Made by a program: the position numbers and the translations under genes. This document shows, one piece after another, positions 15,747 to 24,111 of a stretch of DNA of 64,000 bases (its first letter is position 1; each line of letters begins with the position of its first letter). The stretch is from a virus: the IMG/VR virus record IMGVR_UViG_3300047375_000952, positions 62,001 through 126,000 of that record. The stretch is one strand, 5' to 3'. The notes under the pieces are model-generated. The model made no database searches. It had not been told where the DNA came from and was given only the letters and a program-made list of their open reading frames with translations.

Positions 15747-17258
15747 ATGGGATTTCAAATACAAGCTGACGCGCTCAACGTCCGAGACGCAAAGAATCAG
15801 ATCAAGCACGCTCGTAAGGCTGTTAGGGAGTTCATTAAGCTCCACGCTAAAATCAATAAGAAAGTAAACGTGGCTTCTTTCGATAAGAAGCCTAGATTCA
15901 AGAAGTACATTTCTGCTTTCTCTGAAGTCGAGAAGTACCTAGACACTTACATGGGTACTCTCGAAGAAGCTGAGGGATCTAACCGCGTCAGAAACGGCGC
16001 GCTCAACCTCCTAGTGACTCTTCTCTTTGAGGGTGAGCCTGTCACTCCTATTGAGGAGGGAAGGGTTAAGAGATACGCAGATCAAGGGTTCGAGTATAAG
16101 CTCCTCTTCGTCGAGCAGGCGTCTGTAAGAGAAAGAATCCCACAGGCAATCCGAAAGTATCTCCCGAGAAACATCGTTTTTAAACTCGACGATGCGGGTA
16201 ATATTTCTCAGGTGCGTGATAGGGTAGGTAACCAAGGTAGAGATCTTCTCCATAAGCATGATCTCCTCGCTAATATGATATCCAACTATAACGATCTTGT
16301 TGATGAAGTCTTAACTGATATGAAGAGCCCTCATGAAGACCTCAGACTTAGCGCGATCTTGACTGCGATTATGATGGAGACGGGTATTAGGCCGGGATCT
16401 CAGAAAATCGGAAAGACAGTCAGAAAAGACAGTGGGGGTAATGTAGTTGAAGAGATCTCTACGTTTGGCGCTTCTTCTCTTCGCCCCTCCCACATCACTG
16501 AGTTTCGAGAGGACTTTGTTCAAATCAAGTTCGTCGGTAAGAGTGGTGTCGATAACATAGCGGAGCTCTCTAACACAGAAATCATAGAGGCTCTTACACC
16601 CTACATAGAGAAAGCCTCAGAAGAGGTAGGTTTAGGTAGTGGAGATCCTGAGTCACAGCTCCCCATCTTTAGAGGCTTAAGTGGCTTTCAATACGACTAC
16701 AACTATTTAAGAAGATATGTCAAATCGAAGGTCGGTAGTTGTGGTCTTGAGCCAAGAGACTTCCGTATGCTGAAAGCCACTCGCAAGTTTTATGATCACT
16801 TTGAGGAGGAGCAAGAGGATCTCCACACAGCGATTAAGGCGCTCGTGCAGAGAGGCACAGCGGATCTTAAGAAACTCGTAGCTGATGAGGTCTCAGAGTT
16901 CTTTAATGACGCTCTTGAGAGGGCTTCTCAAGGTCTGAGTCATATGGAACGCCAAAACACGATTGACTACTATGTGAGTCCGATGATTGTCTTAAACTTC
17001 ATCTCACAGGGGTATGTAGAAAGAAACATCGAGAAAGCGATCTTGCAAGGCTTCGACACGATCAGCTTCGACGTGGATAAGTTCATTGAGGTCGCTAACA
17101 CAATAGGGACTCCGAGCTACCCACTAGGGCGCACAGCGGGTGAGAATCTTCTTTCTCTTATGAGTCAACTAGATGACTCTCTCGGAGAAAGAACATCAGG
17201 TGAAAACTTGCTCGAACTGATGGATATGATGGACTCTTCTCTTGGTAGTATTAACTAA
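15747..17258 (+). CDS. Type IB DNA topoisomerase-like (poxvirus/bacterial type)
   Basis: This 503-residue protein has the tyrosine recombinase/TopIB catalytic set: Arg215 in ETGIRPGS, Lys265 in KFVGKSGV, Arg340 in PRDFRMLKAT and a candidate nucleophile Tyr409 in IDYYVSPMI. The GASSLRPSHI strand and the RDFRMLKATRKFYDHF helix match poxvirus-type TopIB better than integrases. It should nick one strand through a 3'-phosphotyrosine and relax supercoils. The N-terminal about 100 residues are unrelated and helical. The C-terminus has a duplicated GENLLxLMxxxDxSLG motif (about 464-499), not part of the usual fold and possibly a protein-binding tail. An alternative is a diverged tyrosine recombinase. 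Confidence 0.8.
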   Translation: MGFQIQADALNVRDAKNQIKHARKAVREFIKLHAKINKKVNVASFDKKPRFKKYISAFSEVEKYLDTYMGTLEEAEGSNRVRNGALNLLVTLLFEGEPVTPIEEGRVKRYADQGFEYKLLFVEQASVRERIPQAIRKYLPRNIVFKLDDAGNISQVRDRVGNQGRDLLHKHDLLANMISNYNDLVDEVLTDMKSPHEDLRLSAILTAIMMETGIRPGSQKIGKTVRKDSGGNVVEEISTFGASSLRPSHITEFREDFVQIKFVGKSGVDNIAELSNTEIIEALTPYIEKASEEVGLGSGDPESQLPIFRGLSGFQYDYNYLRRYVKSKVGSCGLEPRDFRMLKATRKFYDHFEEEQEDLHTAIKALVQRGTADLKKLVADEVSEFFNDALERASQGLSHMERQNTIDYYVSPMIVLNFISQGYVERNIEKAILQGFDTISFDVDKFIEVANTIGTPSYPLGRTAGENLLSLMSQLDDSLGERTSGENLLELMDMMDSSLGSIN

Positions 17259-17281
17259 ACTACAGAGAAGAGGAGGAGAGT

Positions 17282-17857
17282 ATGAGCAACATCTTCGGAG
17301 GTAAAGGTAAGGCGCTCTATGTGCCTATGTCAGAAATAGAACAGGAGTTCATTTCGAGACTCGTTGAGAGTAAAGAGATCCACGTTCTGATTCATGATTG
17401 GGGTCATGTAGACAACCCTGTCGTTTCTTTCGGAGATAAGAATCTCCATGTGGCTTTCAAGATGTTCTTTGACCGCCCCAACTTTCCTATGGCTGTTCAC
17501 TTCTTTGACCTTGAGCTTAAGACCCGCTCAGGAATCAGTCTTTTTCGTCAGAAGATGAACACCGAGTATGGAGGCAACCCTCTCATGGTGATGCAGGGTC
17601 TTGAGATCGACCTTGTGTGGGATATCGCCATCAAGAATATCGACCCTAACCTGATCAAGCAACTCATGCCCCAAACCACAGGACTCACCTCTAGGCTTCA
17701 AGATAAGACTACGGGTGAGATTACAGTGCTAGGGAACATGAAACTTGATCAAAACGCGAGAAAGAAAGCTCACGACCTCCACCGCGCCGAGCAGAATCTA
17801 CCCCTCATCGAAGCCAAGATGAGGGAAGAGTGGCGGTCTAAGAAGAAGATTAAATAA
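17282..17857 (+). CDS. Unknown protein (191 aa)
   Basis: This soluble mixed alpha/beta protein begins MSNIFGGKGKALYVP. It contains conserved-looking motifs IHDWGHV and FFDRPNFPMAVHFFDLEL, and ends in a strongly basic helix. A short spacer with GAGGAGAGT precedes the start. No family is recognised. It probably shares a transcript with the topoisomerase 23 bases upstream. Confidence 0.65.
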   Translation: MSNIFGGKGKALYVPMSEIEQEFISRLVESKEIHVLIHDWGHVDNPVVSFGDKNLHVAFKMFFDRPNFPMAVHFFDLELKTRSGISLFRQKMNTEYGGNPLMVMQGLEIDLVWDIAIKNIDPNLIKQLMPQTTGLTSRLQDKTTGEITVLGNMKLDQNARKKAHDLHRAEQNLPLIEAKMREEWRSKKKIK

Positions 17858-17907
17858 GTCGTCTATATCCCCTGTATCTTACTATATTAACACAGACAGG
17901 AGATGTG

Positions 17908-18339
17908 ATGGCTAGGGAAGAAATGATAGAACGCATCGTAAGGATGAAGGTTGCTGGACGAGCCCCTTTTAAGATGCAACTCACCTATGAAGATAGGACA
18001 GACTATCGAAATAAGCCTTGGGCAAATAAACCAAGGTCACTCGGATCATCCATTACTGATATAAGAAACGAAGATGAATTCGAGAAGGCATTAAGAGAAT
18101 ATGTGAAAGATGTGGAGTGGGATCTCAATGAGGTTGACGAAAAGCGCATCTCCTACCTTGAAGTTTTTCGTACTAGAGATTCTTACCAAGCCAACTTTAA
18201 GTACACTCTCAGTGAGTTTAACGGTGAGGGTAGGTACGTTTTGATAGGTATAGATTCAGAGGACTTTAGCGACGAGGATCTTCTTCAGATTTTGCAATAT
18301 GGCACTGTTTTTAGTCATGCCTTGAGAGAAGTTCGGTGA
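17908..18339 (+). CDS. Unknown protein (143 aa), paralogous to the C-terminal part of the next gene
   Basis: No family is recognised. Its C-terminal segment, ending LLQILQYGTVFSHALREVR, matches the end of the following 337-residue protein (LKDILYHGTILSHAI), and the beta-rich region before it aligns loosely too. The two are therefore tandem relatives. The ATG at 17908 sits 5 bases after AGGAG; a GTG at 17905 is an alternative. The stop overlaps the next start (TGATG). A motif-like TACTATATTAAC upstream at 17880-17891 may be its promoter. Confidence 0.65.
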   Translation: MAREEMIERIVRMKVAGRAPFKMQLTYEDRTDYRNKPWANKPRSLGSSITDIRNEDEFEKALREYVKDVEWDLNEVDEKRISYLEVFRTRDSYQANFKYTLSEFNGEGRYVLIGIDSEDFSDEDLLQILQYGTVFSHALREVR

Positions 18340-19352
18340 TGGAGTATGCAGACGAGAAATGGGCTGATCCTGTAGTGGGCGTTTTGAATAGAAAGACCCC
18401 CTCTCTTGATTGGTCTGTGACTCACGTCCCTAAAAGTACATGGAGTGCTAAGAAAAAGATCCCCTACCGCAAAAATGGTCAGGTTGTTGTAGACGACACT
18501 TGGGTCATTAAATGCGAAAGAGGAGTGTGGCATATGATCCTTTCTCTTGACGAGACAATGGGCGCGGTAAAGATGAAAAAGGGGGGTATCAAACCTGTTC
18601 TTACTGTGATGGAGGTAGGGGAGTTCAAGACGATCTTTAAGAAAGTTATGGGACAGCCACATAACAAAGTAGACGCGCTCAATCCAAGAGGTTACAGCTT
18701 TACGACCGTTGATCTTCAATACAGTCTGAAGCCTTATGTGGAAGATATCGCCGAAGCCATTGTAGATAGCGCGAGTGTTCTTATGAGAACTCTGTTTTCT
18801 TTAGACGGTGTTCCGATGTTAGGAGAGGATATTTTGTCTATCCATCCTCGTGTCGATGGAGCTCTCTATGAAGCTGTAGAGAGTGGGGATGTTGTTCTTA
18901 TCGACAACAACAGGTCTGTGATAGAGCATATAGGCTCTACGAAGAGAGCGAGCGCGATTAGAGTCGCGAATATGTACTTGATCTCTAGCTCTGATTTTTA
19001 CACCTTAGAGATGTCTTTCTTAGACAAGAACCCTCTCAAGCCACCTTCTAAAAGACAGTATTCTGAGAAGGTCGTTTCCGTGAAAGACGAGAGGGCTCTT
19101 GATCGGGAGATCAATACTTTCATCAGAAAATACTCGCCACTGTTTATGAAGGCGTCTGAAGAACGGTTCACTCTCATCGGGGAAGATGGGAACATCCTGT
19201 TCTTTCGATATGATTTCCCTAGTGTGTCAGGGAGGTCATATCAAGAGGCACACATCAGAGTGACCTCGAAACAGGTCAGTGACGTGGAAACCCTGAAAGA
19301 TATCTTATATCACGGGACGATTCTTAGTCACGCGATTGATGCTCAGAGCTAA
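18339..19352 (+). CDS. Two-part unknown protein with internal RVAxxYL tag (337 aa)
   Basis: Residues 1-200 form an unrecognised domain. At residue 208 the protein contains SAIRVANMYLISSS, the tag that other proteins here carry at their N-terminus. After it comes a domain related to the preceding 143-residue protein. The arrangement looks like a fusion of an ordinary gene with a tagged gene, or a polyprotein cut near the tag. The start at 18339 is the ATG in TGATG; GTG at 18336 is possible. It ends 4 bases before the convergent gene's stop. Confidence 0.65.
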   Translation: MEYADEKWADPVVGVLNRKTPSLDWSVTHVPKSTWSAKKKIPYRKNGQVVVDDTWVIKCERGVWHMILSLDETMGAVKMKKGGIKPVLTVMEVGEFKTIFKKVMGQPHNKVDALNPRGYSFTTVDLQYSLKPYVEDIAEAIVDSASVLMRTLFSLDGVPMLGEDILSIHPRVDGALYEAVESGDVVLIDNNRSVIEHIGSTKRASAIRVANMYLISSSDFYTLEMSFLDKNPLKPPSKRQYSEKVVSVKDERALDREINTFIRKYSPLFMKASEERFTLIGEDGNILFFRYDFPSVSGRSYQEAHIRVTSKQVSDVETLKDILYHGTILSHAIDAQS

Positions 19353-19356
19353 TGAT

Positions 19357-19707
19357 TCAGGTGTTAAAGCGATAGTGGGGGTAGCGAATAGGGTCAAACT
19401 TCAATGACTGATAGATTCTCTTCGCTCTGCTCATATTCTTTGTGATGTCAATGATCTCGTCTTCGCCCTCACCGAAGCCGACCCATATTACTGCGTAGTA
19501 GTCCTCGACTGAAACGAGGGTAACGCCGTCTTTTCTTTGGTTAAGAGTCGTCGGGTATTGCCACCCAACCCACTCGGTGTATTCGTCGTTGATGCGGTCA
19601 AGAAGCTCTTCTGTAGTGCCGTCACTTATACCTCTTGATGCTGTCCTTTCTAAACGTGCGAGTCGCCTGTCGAGGTCACTGAGAATTTCGGATGCTGTTC
19701 TTTTCAT
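19357..19707 (-). CDS. Tagged small protein of unknown function (116 aa)
   Basis: The N-terminus KRTASEILSDLDRRLARLE is nearly identical to that of the 11134 gene, but the rest is unrelated. The body is short, beta-rich (DGVTLVSVEDYYAVIWVGFGEGEDE) and ends with a Tyr/Arg-rich tail. The start at 19707 follows GGGAGAAAG; a longer frame to 19791 runs into the ClpP gene. No family is recognised. Confidence 0.68.
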   Translation of the reverse strand: MKRTASEILSDLDRRLARLERTASRGISDGTTEELLDRINDEYTEWVGWQYPTTLNQRKDGVTLVSVEDYYAVIWVGFGEGEDEIIDITKNMSRAKRIYQSLKFDPIRYPHYRFNT

Positions 19708-19756
19708 GTTCTTTCTCCCATAGCTGTTGACATAGATAAGGATGTAGAAAGAAAAC

Positions 19757-20398
19757 TCAAGTGCGCTCGTACTTGATGATCTCGTCAACAAGCCCGAGCT
19801 CCAAGCATTTCTCAGGGTTCATCCAAAGATCTCTCTTTAAGAGTTGCTTGAGCTGTTTCTTCTTCATCTTGGTGTGCTTGAGGTAAATAGATTCAAGCAT
19901 CTCCATGAGAGAGTCCATGCTTTCTTTCTCGTCATTCAAGTTTTCGTAAGTCCCCCACACACCTGTCGAGACTTGATGGATTAGCATGAAGCTGTGTTCG
20001 GTGATGTACCTGTGCGCGCCCACGCTAGAAAGAATAGTAGCGGCTGAAGCCGCTCTTCCCTCGACGTAGGTGGATACAGGAATTTGAGAGTTAAGGATAT
20101 GGCTCGCTCCTGCGAGACCACTGAAAGCGCACCCTCCACCTGAGTTGATGTGGAGGTGGATAGTGGGCGCGCTCGACATCTCTAGCTCACTGATGAGAGA
20201 GATAATCTGATTGTTCAGGCTCTTGATCGCAATACCAAGCTCCATCATCGCTTTCGGAGTGATGTCTTGGTAGAGGTAGATGTTGTTATCTGCGACCGTC
20301 AAGTCTCCGTAGTACTCAGAGTTATTGCTCAACTTGCCTGAGCTGTTTTGTGGTTGGTTAGGGTAGACCCTACGATTAGACGGGCTTAAAGCTCTCAT
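19757..20398 (-). CDS. clpP: ClpP-like serine protease
   Basis: This 213-residue protein has the ClpP catalytic triad: Ser118 in GRAASAATILSSVG, His141 in FMLIHQ and Asp190 in KRDLWMNPEKCLELGLVDEI. HINSGGG is the variant of the oxyanion-strand motif INSPGG. The family forms tetradecameric degradation chambers or, in phages, acts as a prohead-type protease. No Clp ATPase or capsid gene is visible nearby, so it may pair with a host unfoldase. The start at 20398 follows AAAGGATC and overlaps the upstream stop as ATGA. It is the best local candidate for any cleavage linked to the shared tags, but that link is speculative. Confidence 0.88.
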   Translation of the reverse strand: MRALSPSNRRVYPNQPQNSSGKLSNNSEYYGDLTVADNNIYLYQDITPKAMMELGIAIKSLNNQIISLISELEMSSAPTIHLHINSGGGCAFSGLAGASHILNSQIPVSTYVEGRAASAATILSSVGAHRYITEHSFMLIHQVSTGVWGTYENLNDEKESMDSLMEMLESIYLKHTKMKKKQLKQLLKRDLWMNPEKCLELGLVDEIIKYERT

Positions 20399-20832
20399 GT
20401 CTTGATCCTTTCTCTGACTACATAATAGCCTTCTTTCCACGCAGAAAGAAGGACTCGAACTGAGGGGGGTAACTCCCTAGAAATAGCGAAGCACTCAGGT
20501 GTCTTTTTCGAGGCAGACGAACACACTGATTTCTTAAATGAGGTACACCCTTTCGCGTCGGCGCACTCTCTCTCAAGAGGGGATCTCTTCAGGCATCCTC
20601 TAGGGTCGCGCAGACCCTCTTTCATTAGGGGCGTAGAGTCGCCCTGTAGTGCTCTCTCTATTGACTCGGGAGACACCTCATCAATGAATCGAGCCCACTC
20701 GGTGTCTTTCAGCTCTAAGAAAGATCCCCAAGAACCCCCTTCATGGGTGGGCATAATCCGAGCTACTTTAGGATTCGCCCAATGAGGGTCTGTGAACTTC
20801 GTGAAGATGAGTCCGTCTCGCCTGTAGATCAT
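20395..20832 (-). CDS. Unknown Cys-rich protein (145 aa)
   Basis: The second half has five or more cysteines (GCLKRSPLERECADAKGC through KTPECF) that could bind metal. The N-terminus begins MIYRRDGLIFTKF. It is co-directional with ClpP (ATGA overlap) and overlaps the end of the next gene upstream by one base. No family is recognised. Confidence 0.6.
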   Translation of the reverse strand: MIYRRDGLIFTKFTDPHWANPKVARIMPTHEGGSWGSFLELKDTEWARFIDEVSPESIERALQGDSTPLMKEGLRDPRGCLKRSPLERECADAKGCTSFKKSVCSSASKKTPECFAISRELPPSVRVLLSAWKEGYYVVRERIKT

Positions 20833-21152
20833 TAGTGATACGTCTCTTTCATTTCCTCTAGTGCTCTCACTGAGGCTTGACAGAGCATCTCGTTAAAGAC
20901 TCTTTCTGAGCTAATATGAGTTACTACATCTTCAGAGGGAGCGCCCACGATCCCCACGATATTTCTGTCCCCCTCTTCGCTCTCATAAAGAACGACTTTG
21001 AGGTGGGGTATGATCTCATCTATCCCGATGCGTTTCCCTAAGCTGATCCACACTTTAAGGAGATCAGAAGGGGACTGCGCTTGCTCTGCAACTAGGGTTA
21101 AGGATGCGTAAAAGATTTCGGCTATGTCTAGGTCATTTTCGTCAGCACTCAT
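20832..21152 (-). CDS. Unknown small protein (106 aa)
   Basis: This acidic alpha/beta protein has an N-terminal helix rich in Ala/Leu (FYASLTLVAEQAQ) and a central strand pair. No family is recognised. It overlaps the primase zinc-finger gene by 11 bases (21142-21152), so it is part of the replication operon. Confidence 0.6.
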   Translation of the reverse strand: MSADENDLDIAEIFYASLTLVAEQAQSPSDLLKVWISLGKRIGIDEIIPHLKVVLYESEEGDRNIVGIVGAPSEDVVTHISSERVFNEMLCQASVRALEEMKETYH

Positions 21153-21687
21153 CGTCTTGCCTTTGGGGTATTTGTCGGAGGAGTTTCCTCCAATGATCGG
21201 GTGATTGATGATCTAGCGAACAGATCAAATCATACCCTTCCCAAAGTCTTAGCATGGTACTTAAATCGAGGGTTCGTTCTCTAGTGAGAAAAAAGAGTTT
21301 AGACCCAACTCTCCTCTCCATCTCAGCGCGATTGTCTAAGGGCGCTTCAGCCTCTCTCTCAGCTCGCTCGAATGGGTCTTCTTTCTTCTTGTAGACCCAT
21401 TCAGAAAGGCCGTATTTTTTTTCTATTAGAGAACAGGCTTTTGAGAACTCCGCGCCCTCTTTCTCCATGACGAGAGCGATGCTGTCTCTAGGTCTACCAC
21501 AGGCGAAGCAGAAGAAAGAGTTAGACTCAGGGTAGGCTCTCGCGCTCGGAGCATTATCTGATCCGTCTCCATGAAGATCACAGCGGAACTGCTGTTCTCC
21601 CCCTCCCTCATAGACATCGTAGCCGTAGTCGGAAAGAACCTTTAAGATTGAGATTTCTTCCTTGATGCGCTCGGCTCGCTTGCTCAC
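21142..21687 (-). CDS. Stand-alone CHC2 primase zinc-finger protein
   Basis: This 181-residue protein carries the DnaG-type zinc finger, with Cys36-x2-His39 and Cys60-x2-Cys63 inside FRCDLHGDGSD and FFCFACGRPRDSI. This domain reads the DNA template for priming. The polymerase (TOPRIM) domain of DnaG is absent; the rest is a charged helical region (KKKEDPFERAEREAEAP). It may recruit a separate primase, host or phage, to the DnaB-like helicase encoded just downstream. It belongs to the minus-strand replication operon. Confidence 0.82.
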   Translation of the reverse strand: MSKRAERIKEEISILKVLSDYGYDVYEGGGEQQFRCDLHGDGSDNAPSARAYPESNSFFCFACGRPRDSIALVMEKEGAEFSKACSLIEKKYGLSEWVYKKKEDPFERAEREAEAPLDNRAEMERRVGSKLFFLTRERTLDLSTMLRLWEGYDLICSLDHQSPDHWRKLLRQIPQRQDDEC

Positions 21688-21699
21688 TGTTCTCTATCC

Positions 21700-22044
21700 T
21701 TAATCGCAGATGAAATAGAAGAGGGCAGAGAGGATGTAGTTACGGATCGCTGTGACCCACTCTTCAGGCGTGGTTGGGTTGAAGATCGCCTTGACCACCT
21801 CATCGACTTGCTTTGAGTTCTTAGGGAGGTGTGGGGCGGTATCCTTAAGTGCCTTAGCCTGAGCCACGACGTAGGCGCGGAAGTTAGCGTATACAAGACG
21901 AAGAGATTCAAGTCTGAACTCCTCGTCTGTTGAGTAGAGGAAGTGTTCTGCACAAGGCTTCTTTGTCGAGAGTATAACTCCATTACCGCCACAGATACAG
22001 TCAATGGGAGTCCTTGTGGTCTTTCTCAGCTCTTCAAATGTCAT
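21700..22044 (-). CDS. Unknown small protein with Cys cluster (114 aa)
   Basis: It begins MTFEELRKTTRTPIDCICGGNG, a Cys-x-Cys followed by another Cys-x2-His (PCAEHF), suggesting metal binding, and continues in helices with a hydrophobic end. The ATG at 22044 follows AGAGGTG; a GTG two codons upstream is possible. It is the first gene after an operator-like palindrome at 22074-22084. No family is recognised. Confidence 0.62.
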   Translation of the reverse strand: MTFEELRKTTRTPIDCICGGNGVILSTKKPCAEHFLYSTDEEFRLESLRLVYANFRAYVVAQAKALKDTAPHLPKNSKQVDEVVKAIFNPTTPEEWVTAIRNYILSALFYFICD

Positions 22045-22235
22045 GTTCACCTCTTTTTTGAGTGTGTGTTAAAGTAAGACTTACACTCCATATAGTATTT
22101 GATTGAGGTAGAACAAAATAAGCGCATAAAGACAGAACACACCCACTTTCTTGAGTGGGTCATACTCAGTGGGGCGTTTGGGTTGTGTCGCGATGATTGT
22201 TAAGAAAGAAGCGACGAGCATACACTCTTCAGGGT
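22045..22235. promoter_or_regulatory. Regulatory gap with GTAAG palindrome and stem-loop
   Basis: No gene of normal size is seen. The palindrome GTAAG-A-CTTAC lies at 22074-22084, next to CCATATAG (22087-22094) that on the minus strand reads as a -10-like box for the downstream gene. A 7-bp hairpin (ACCCACT at 22141-22147, AGTGGGT at 22154-22160) lies closer to the T5orf172 gene; it lacks a following T-run, so termination is uncertain. Confidence 0.45.
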
Positions 22236-22589
22236 TCATTCAATCCACCAATCATCTAGCCCCCCATAGGGGATAAGATCATAGATTTCATCGGGGATGT
22301 TTCCTACACAATCGTAGTCGAACCACTCCCCTGAAACTCTCCATTCTCTGAGTCTCTCGTGGATATTTCTTTCTCGCCACCCTAACCCTTCGAGAGAGGC
22401 GATGAGTCTGAGCTCTTTCGCGTTCCCTGTCTGTAAAGACTGTAGTCGTCTTTTAGGGTTTTTTGACCGGCCGATCTTAATGCGACCTGTTCCTCTCGCC
22501 TGCACAAAGTAAAGGCAGTCTCCTTTTCTTTCCAACTTGCTCTTTCTTTGCAATTCTAAGATTTTTTTGTAGATCTGATCAGAGTCCAT
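22236..22589 (-). CDS. T5orf172/GIY-YIG-like domain protein (117 aa)
   Basis: The core CLYFVQARGTGRIKIGRSKNP with KRRLQSLQTGNAKEL, followed by ERNIHERLREWRVSGEWF, is typical of the T5orf172 branch of the GIY-YIG nuclease superfamily, common in phages. These are small DNA-processing or regulatory proteins of uncertain catalytic activity. The start at 22589 (MDSDQIYKK) follows GGAAAGAAA; a longer frame overlaps the helicase stop. It follows the helicase in the same direction with an 11-base gap. Confidence 0.75.
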   Translation of the reverse strand: MDSDQIYKKILELQRKSKLERKGDCLYFVQARGTGRIKIGRSKNPKRRLQSLQTGNAKELRLIASLEGLGWRERNIHERLREWRVSGEWFDYDCVGNIPDEIYDLIPYGGLDDWWIE

Positions 22590-22599
22590 TTTCTTTCCA

Positions 22600-24111
22600 T
22601 TACACGACGTCATCTAAAGGGTCTGCTTTAGCTTTACCGCCTGACTTGGAAGACGACCCCATATTAAAGTTTAGAGGTGTGTTCAGAATACGACCAACAG
22701 GCCAAGACACCTGAGCCTCGAAAGCCTCGAAAGGAGCTTGGTCGCGAGACTTCAGACACTGATACTTAATCATGCTCTTCTCACGCATATCATCACCGAA
22801 CCAACCCGCGATTACCACGTCAGCAGAGCGTTCAGCTTCGTTAGCGTAGGAAAGGTGAGTGAGGTTGTAAGTGCCGTTGTTCTTTTCAGCCGCTTTGAAG
22901 CCCTCGCGGTTAATCTGAAAGAGGCACAGGATAGGGACACCCTGACCACGATTAAAGCCCATAGCGGTTTTCTTGAGGTCGCGTATCACCTCATTGAGTC
23001 GCTCTGTAGTAGAGTTGACCCACCGCCTACTCGACATTAAGAGAGCGTGGTCTACTACGACCAATTTGATGGGGTGTTTCTGAGAGATGGCTTCTGCCTT
23101 AGTCCTCATGTCCTCGACAGTGAAATCGAGGCTGTCAGGATCAGCGACCTCAAAGAAGATCGAGCCGTAAGTGCCATTCTCCATGTTCTCTTTCAGGTCT
23201 TGAACGACCTCTTTCAGAAAAGCCTCTTCATCTTGACTGAGCTTCGCTTCACGCATCTTGATAGGGTCGAGTCCCACATCAGGGTTAGCGTGCTTTTGGA
23301 TGTCGAGAGCCATTCTCTTAGCGCGGAACTTAGGGTGCATACTGTGAAAGCAATAGATCATCCTACGACATTGGGAGTAGTGCATTTCAAGAGAGAAATA
23401 GATCGTGCTCGTGCCTCCATAGACGCTCTGATTGTAGACCCAATTAAGTGCTGACCTAGACTTCATGTGTCCTGTGAAGCCCGCGATGATGTAAAGTTCT
23501 TTCCTCTTAAAGCCTCCGAGAGCGTTGTCGATTACTTCAAGTCCTGTTTTTGGTAAGACTTCTACTTTAGTGTCCTTTACTTTCTGATACTCCTCCCAAA
23601 ACTCATCTCCATCACCGAGCGCCTCGCCTCCAATGCGCGATCCGAACGTAGGTGTCATCACTCCATGTAGTTGCTGAAATATGTACTTCCCCGCGTCACG
23701 CGCTCCCTTAAGAATACGCTTTTTCTTTCCCTCTTTGATCTCGATCCCATTTCGAGTGATTTCTTTCACCTGAGCCATTGTCTCACTCAGGGAAATAACC
23801 CTCGCGTCCTCTACTTGCTTCTCAATTAAGAAGATGAAGTCTCCACGATAAGCGGGATCGACAGAGGCGAGGGAACGGATTCGGTCAGCTTCATCGTATT
23901 GATTATTTGAGTCGAAAAACTGAATGGCGGTGTTCTGCACAGGTAGGTGAGAGTGCTGAGAAACGAAGTCTTTGATGTACTCATAGATCGTCACGTCAGT
24001 TGGGAGATCGAACCTTAAGATAGACTCCCTGAGCGCAGAGTAGTTTTGGAGCATCGCTTTAGCGTCGTCGCCAATGCGGGGGTCAGGTAATATGCTTCTA
24101 AGAATCTTCAT
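22600..24111 (-). CDS. DnaB-like replicative helicase
   Basis: This 503-residue RecA-fold hexameric helicase has a Walker A variant GFTGHMKSRSA (211-221), with Ser and Arg where GKT/S-A is usual, and Walker B LVVVDHALL (Asp354). FQINREG corresponds to the SQLNR sensor motif, and an Arg/Lys-rich segment (KYQCLKSRDQ) lies near the end. The N-terminal 180 residues fit a DnaB-type N-domain. It ends in a Ser/Lys then acidic tail (DPLDDVV), like SSB-type interaction tips. It is coupled by an ATGA overlap to the loader-like gene and should unwind the fork ahead of PolA. Confidence 0.88.
   Translation of the reverse strand: MKILRSILPDPRIGDDAKAMLQNYSALRESILRFDLPTDVTIYEYIKDFVSQHSHLPVQNTAIQFFDSNNQYDEADRIRSLASVDPAYRGDFIFLIEKQVEDARVISLSETMAQVKEITRNGIEIKEGKKKRILKGARDAGKYIFQQLHGVMTPTFGSRIGGEALGDGDEFWEEYQKVKDTKVEVLPKTGLEVIDNALGGFKRKELYIIAGFTGHMKSRSALNWVYNQSVYGGTSTIYFSLEMHYSQCRRMIYCFHSMHPKFRAKRMALDIQKHANPDVGLDPIKMREAKLSQDEEAFLKEVVQDLKENMENGTYGSIFFEVADPDSLDFTVEDMRTKAEAISQKHPIKLVVVDHALLMSSRRWVNSTTERLNEVIRDLKKTAMGFNRGQGVPILCLFQINREGFKAAEKNNGTYNLTHLSYANEAERSADVVIAGWFGDDMREKSMIKYQCLKSRDQAPFEAFEAQVSWPVGRILNTPLNFNMGSSSKSGGKAKADPLDDVV

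Noticed and set aside
22141-22160. 7-bp hairpin as an intrinsic terminator
   Set aside because: There is no T-run on either side; kept only as a possible regulatory stem.
22225-22250. tRNA-like 3' end (GGTTCATTC...CCACCA)
   Set aside because: It lies over the end of the T5orf172 coding region and has no acceptor, D or anticodon stems.
23047-23454. Plus-strand frame opposite the DnaB-like helicase
   Set aside because: Shadow frame; the minus-strand helicase motifs are decisive.
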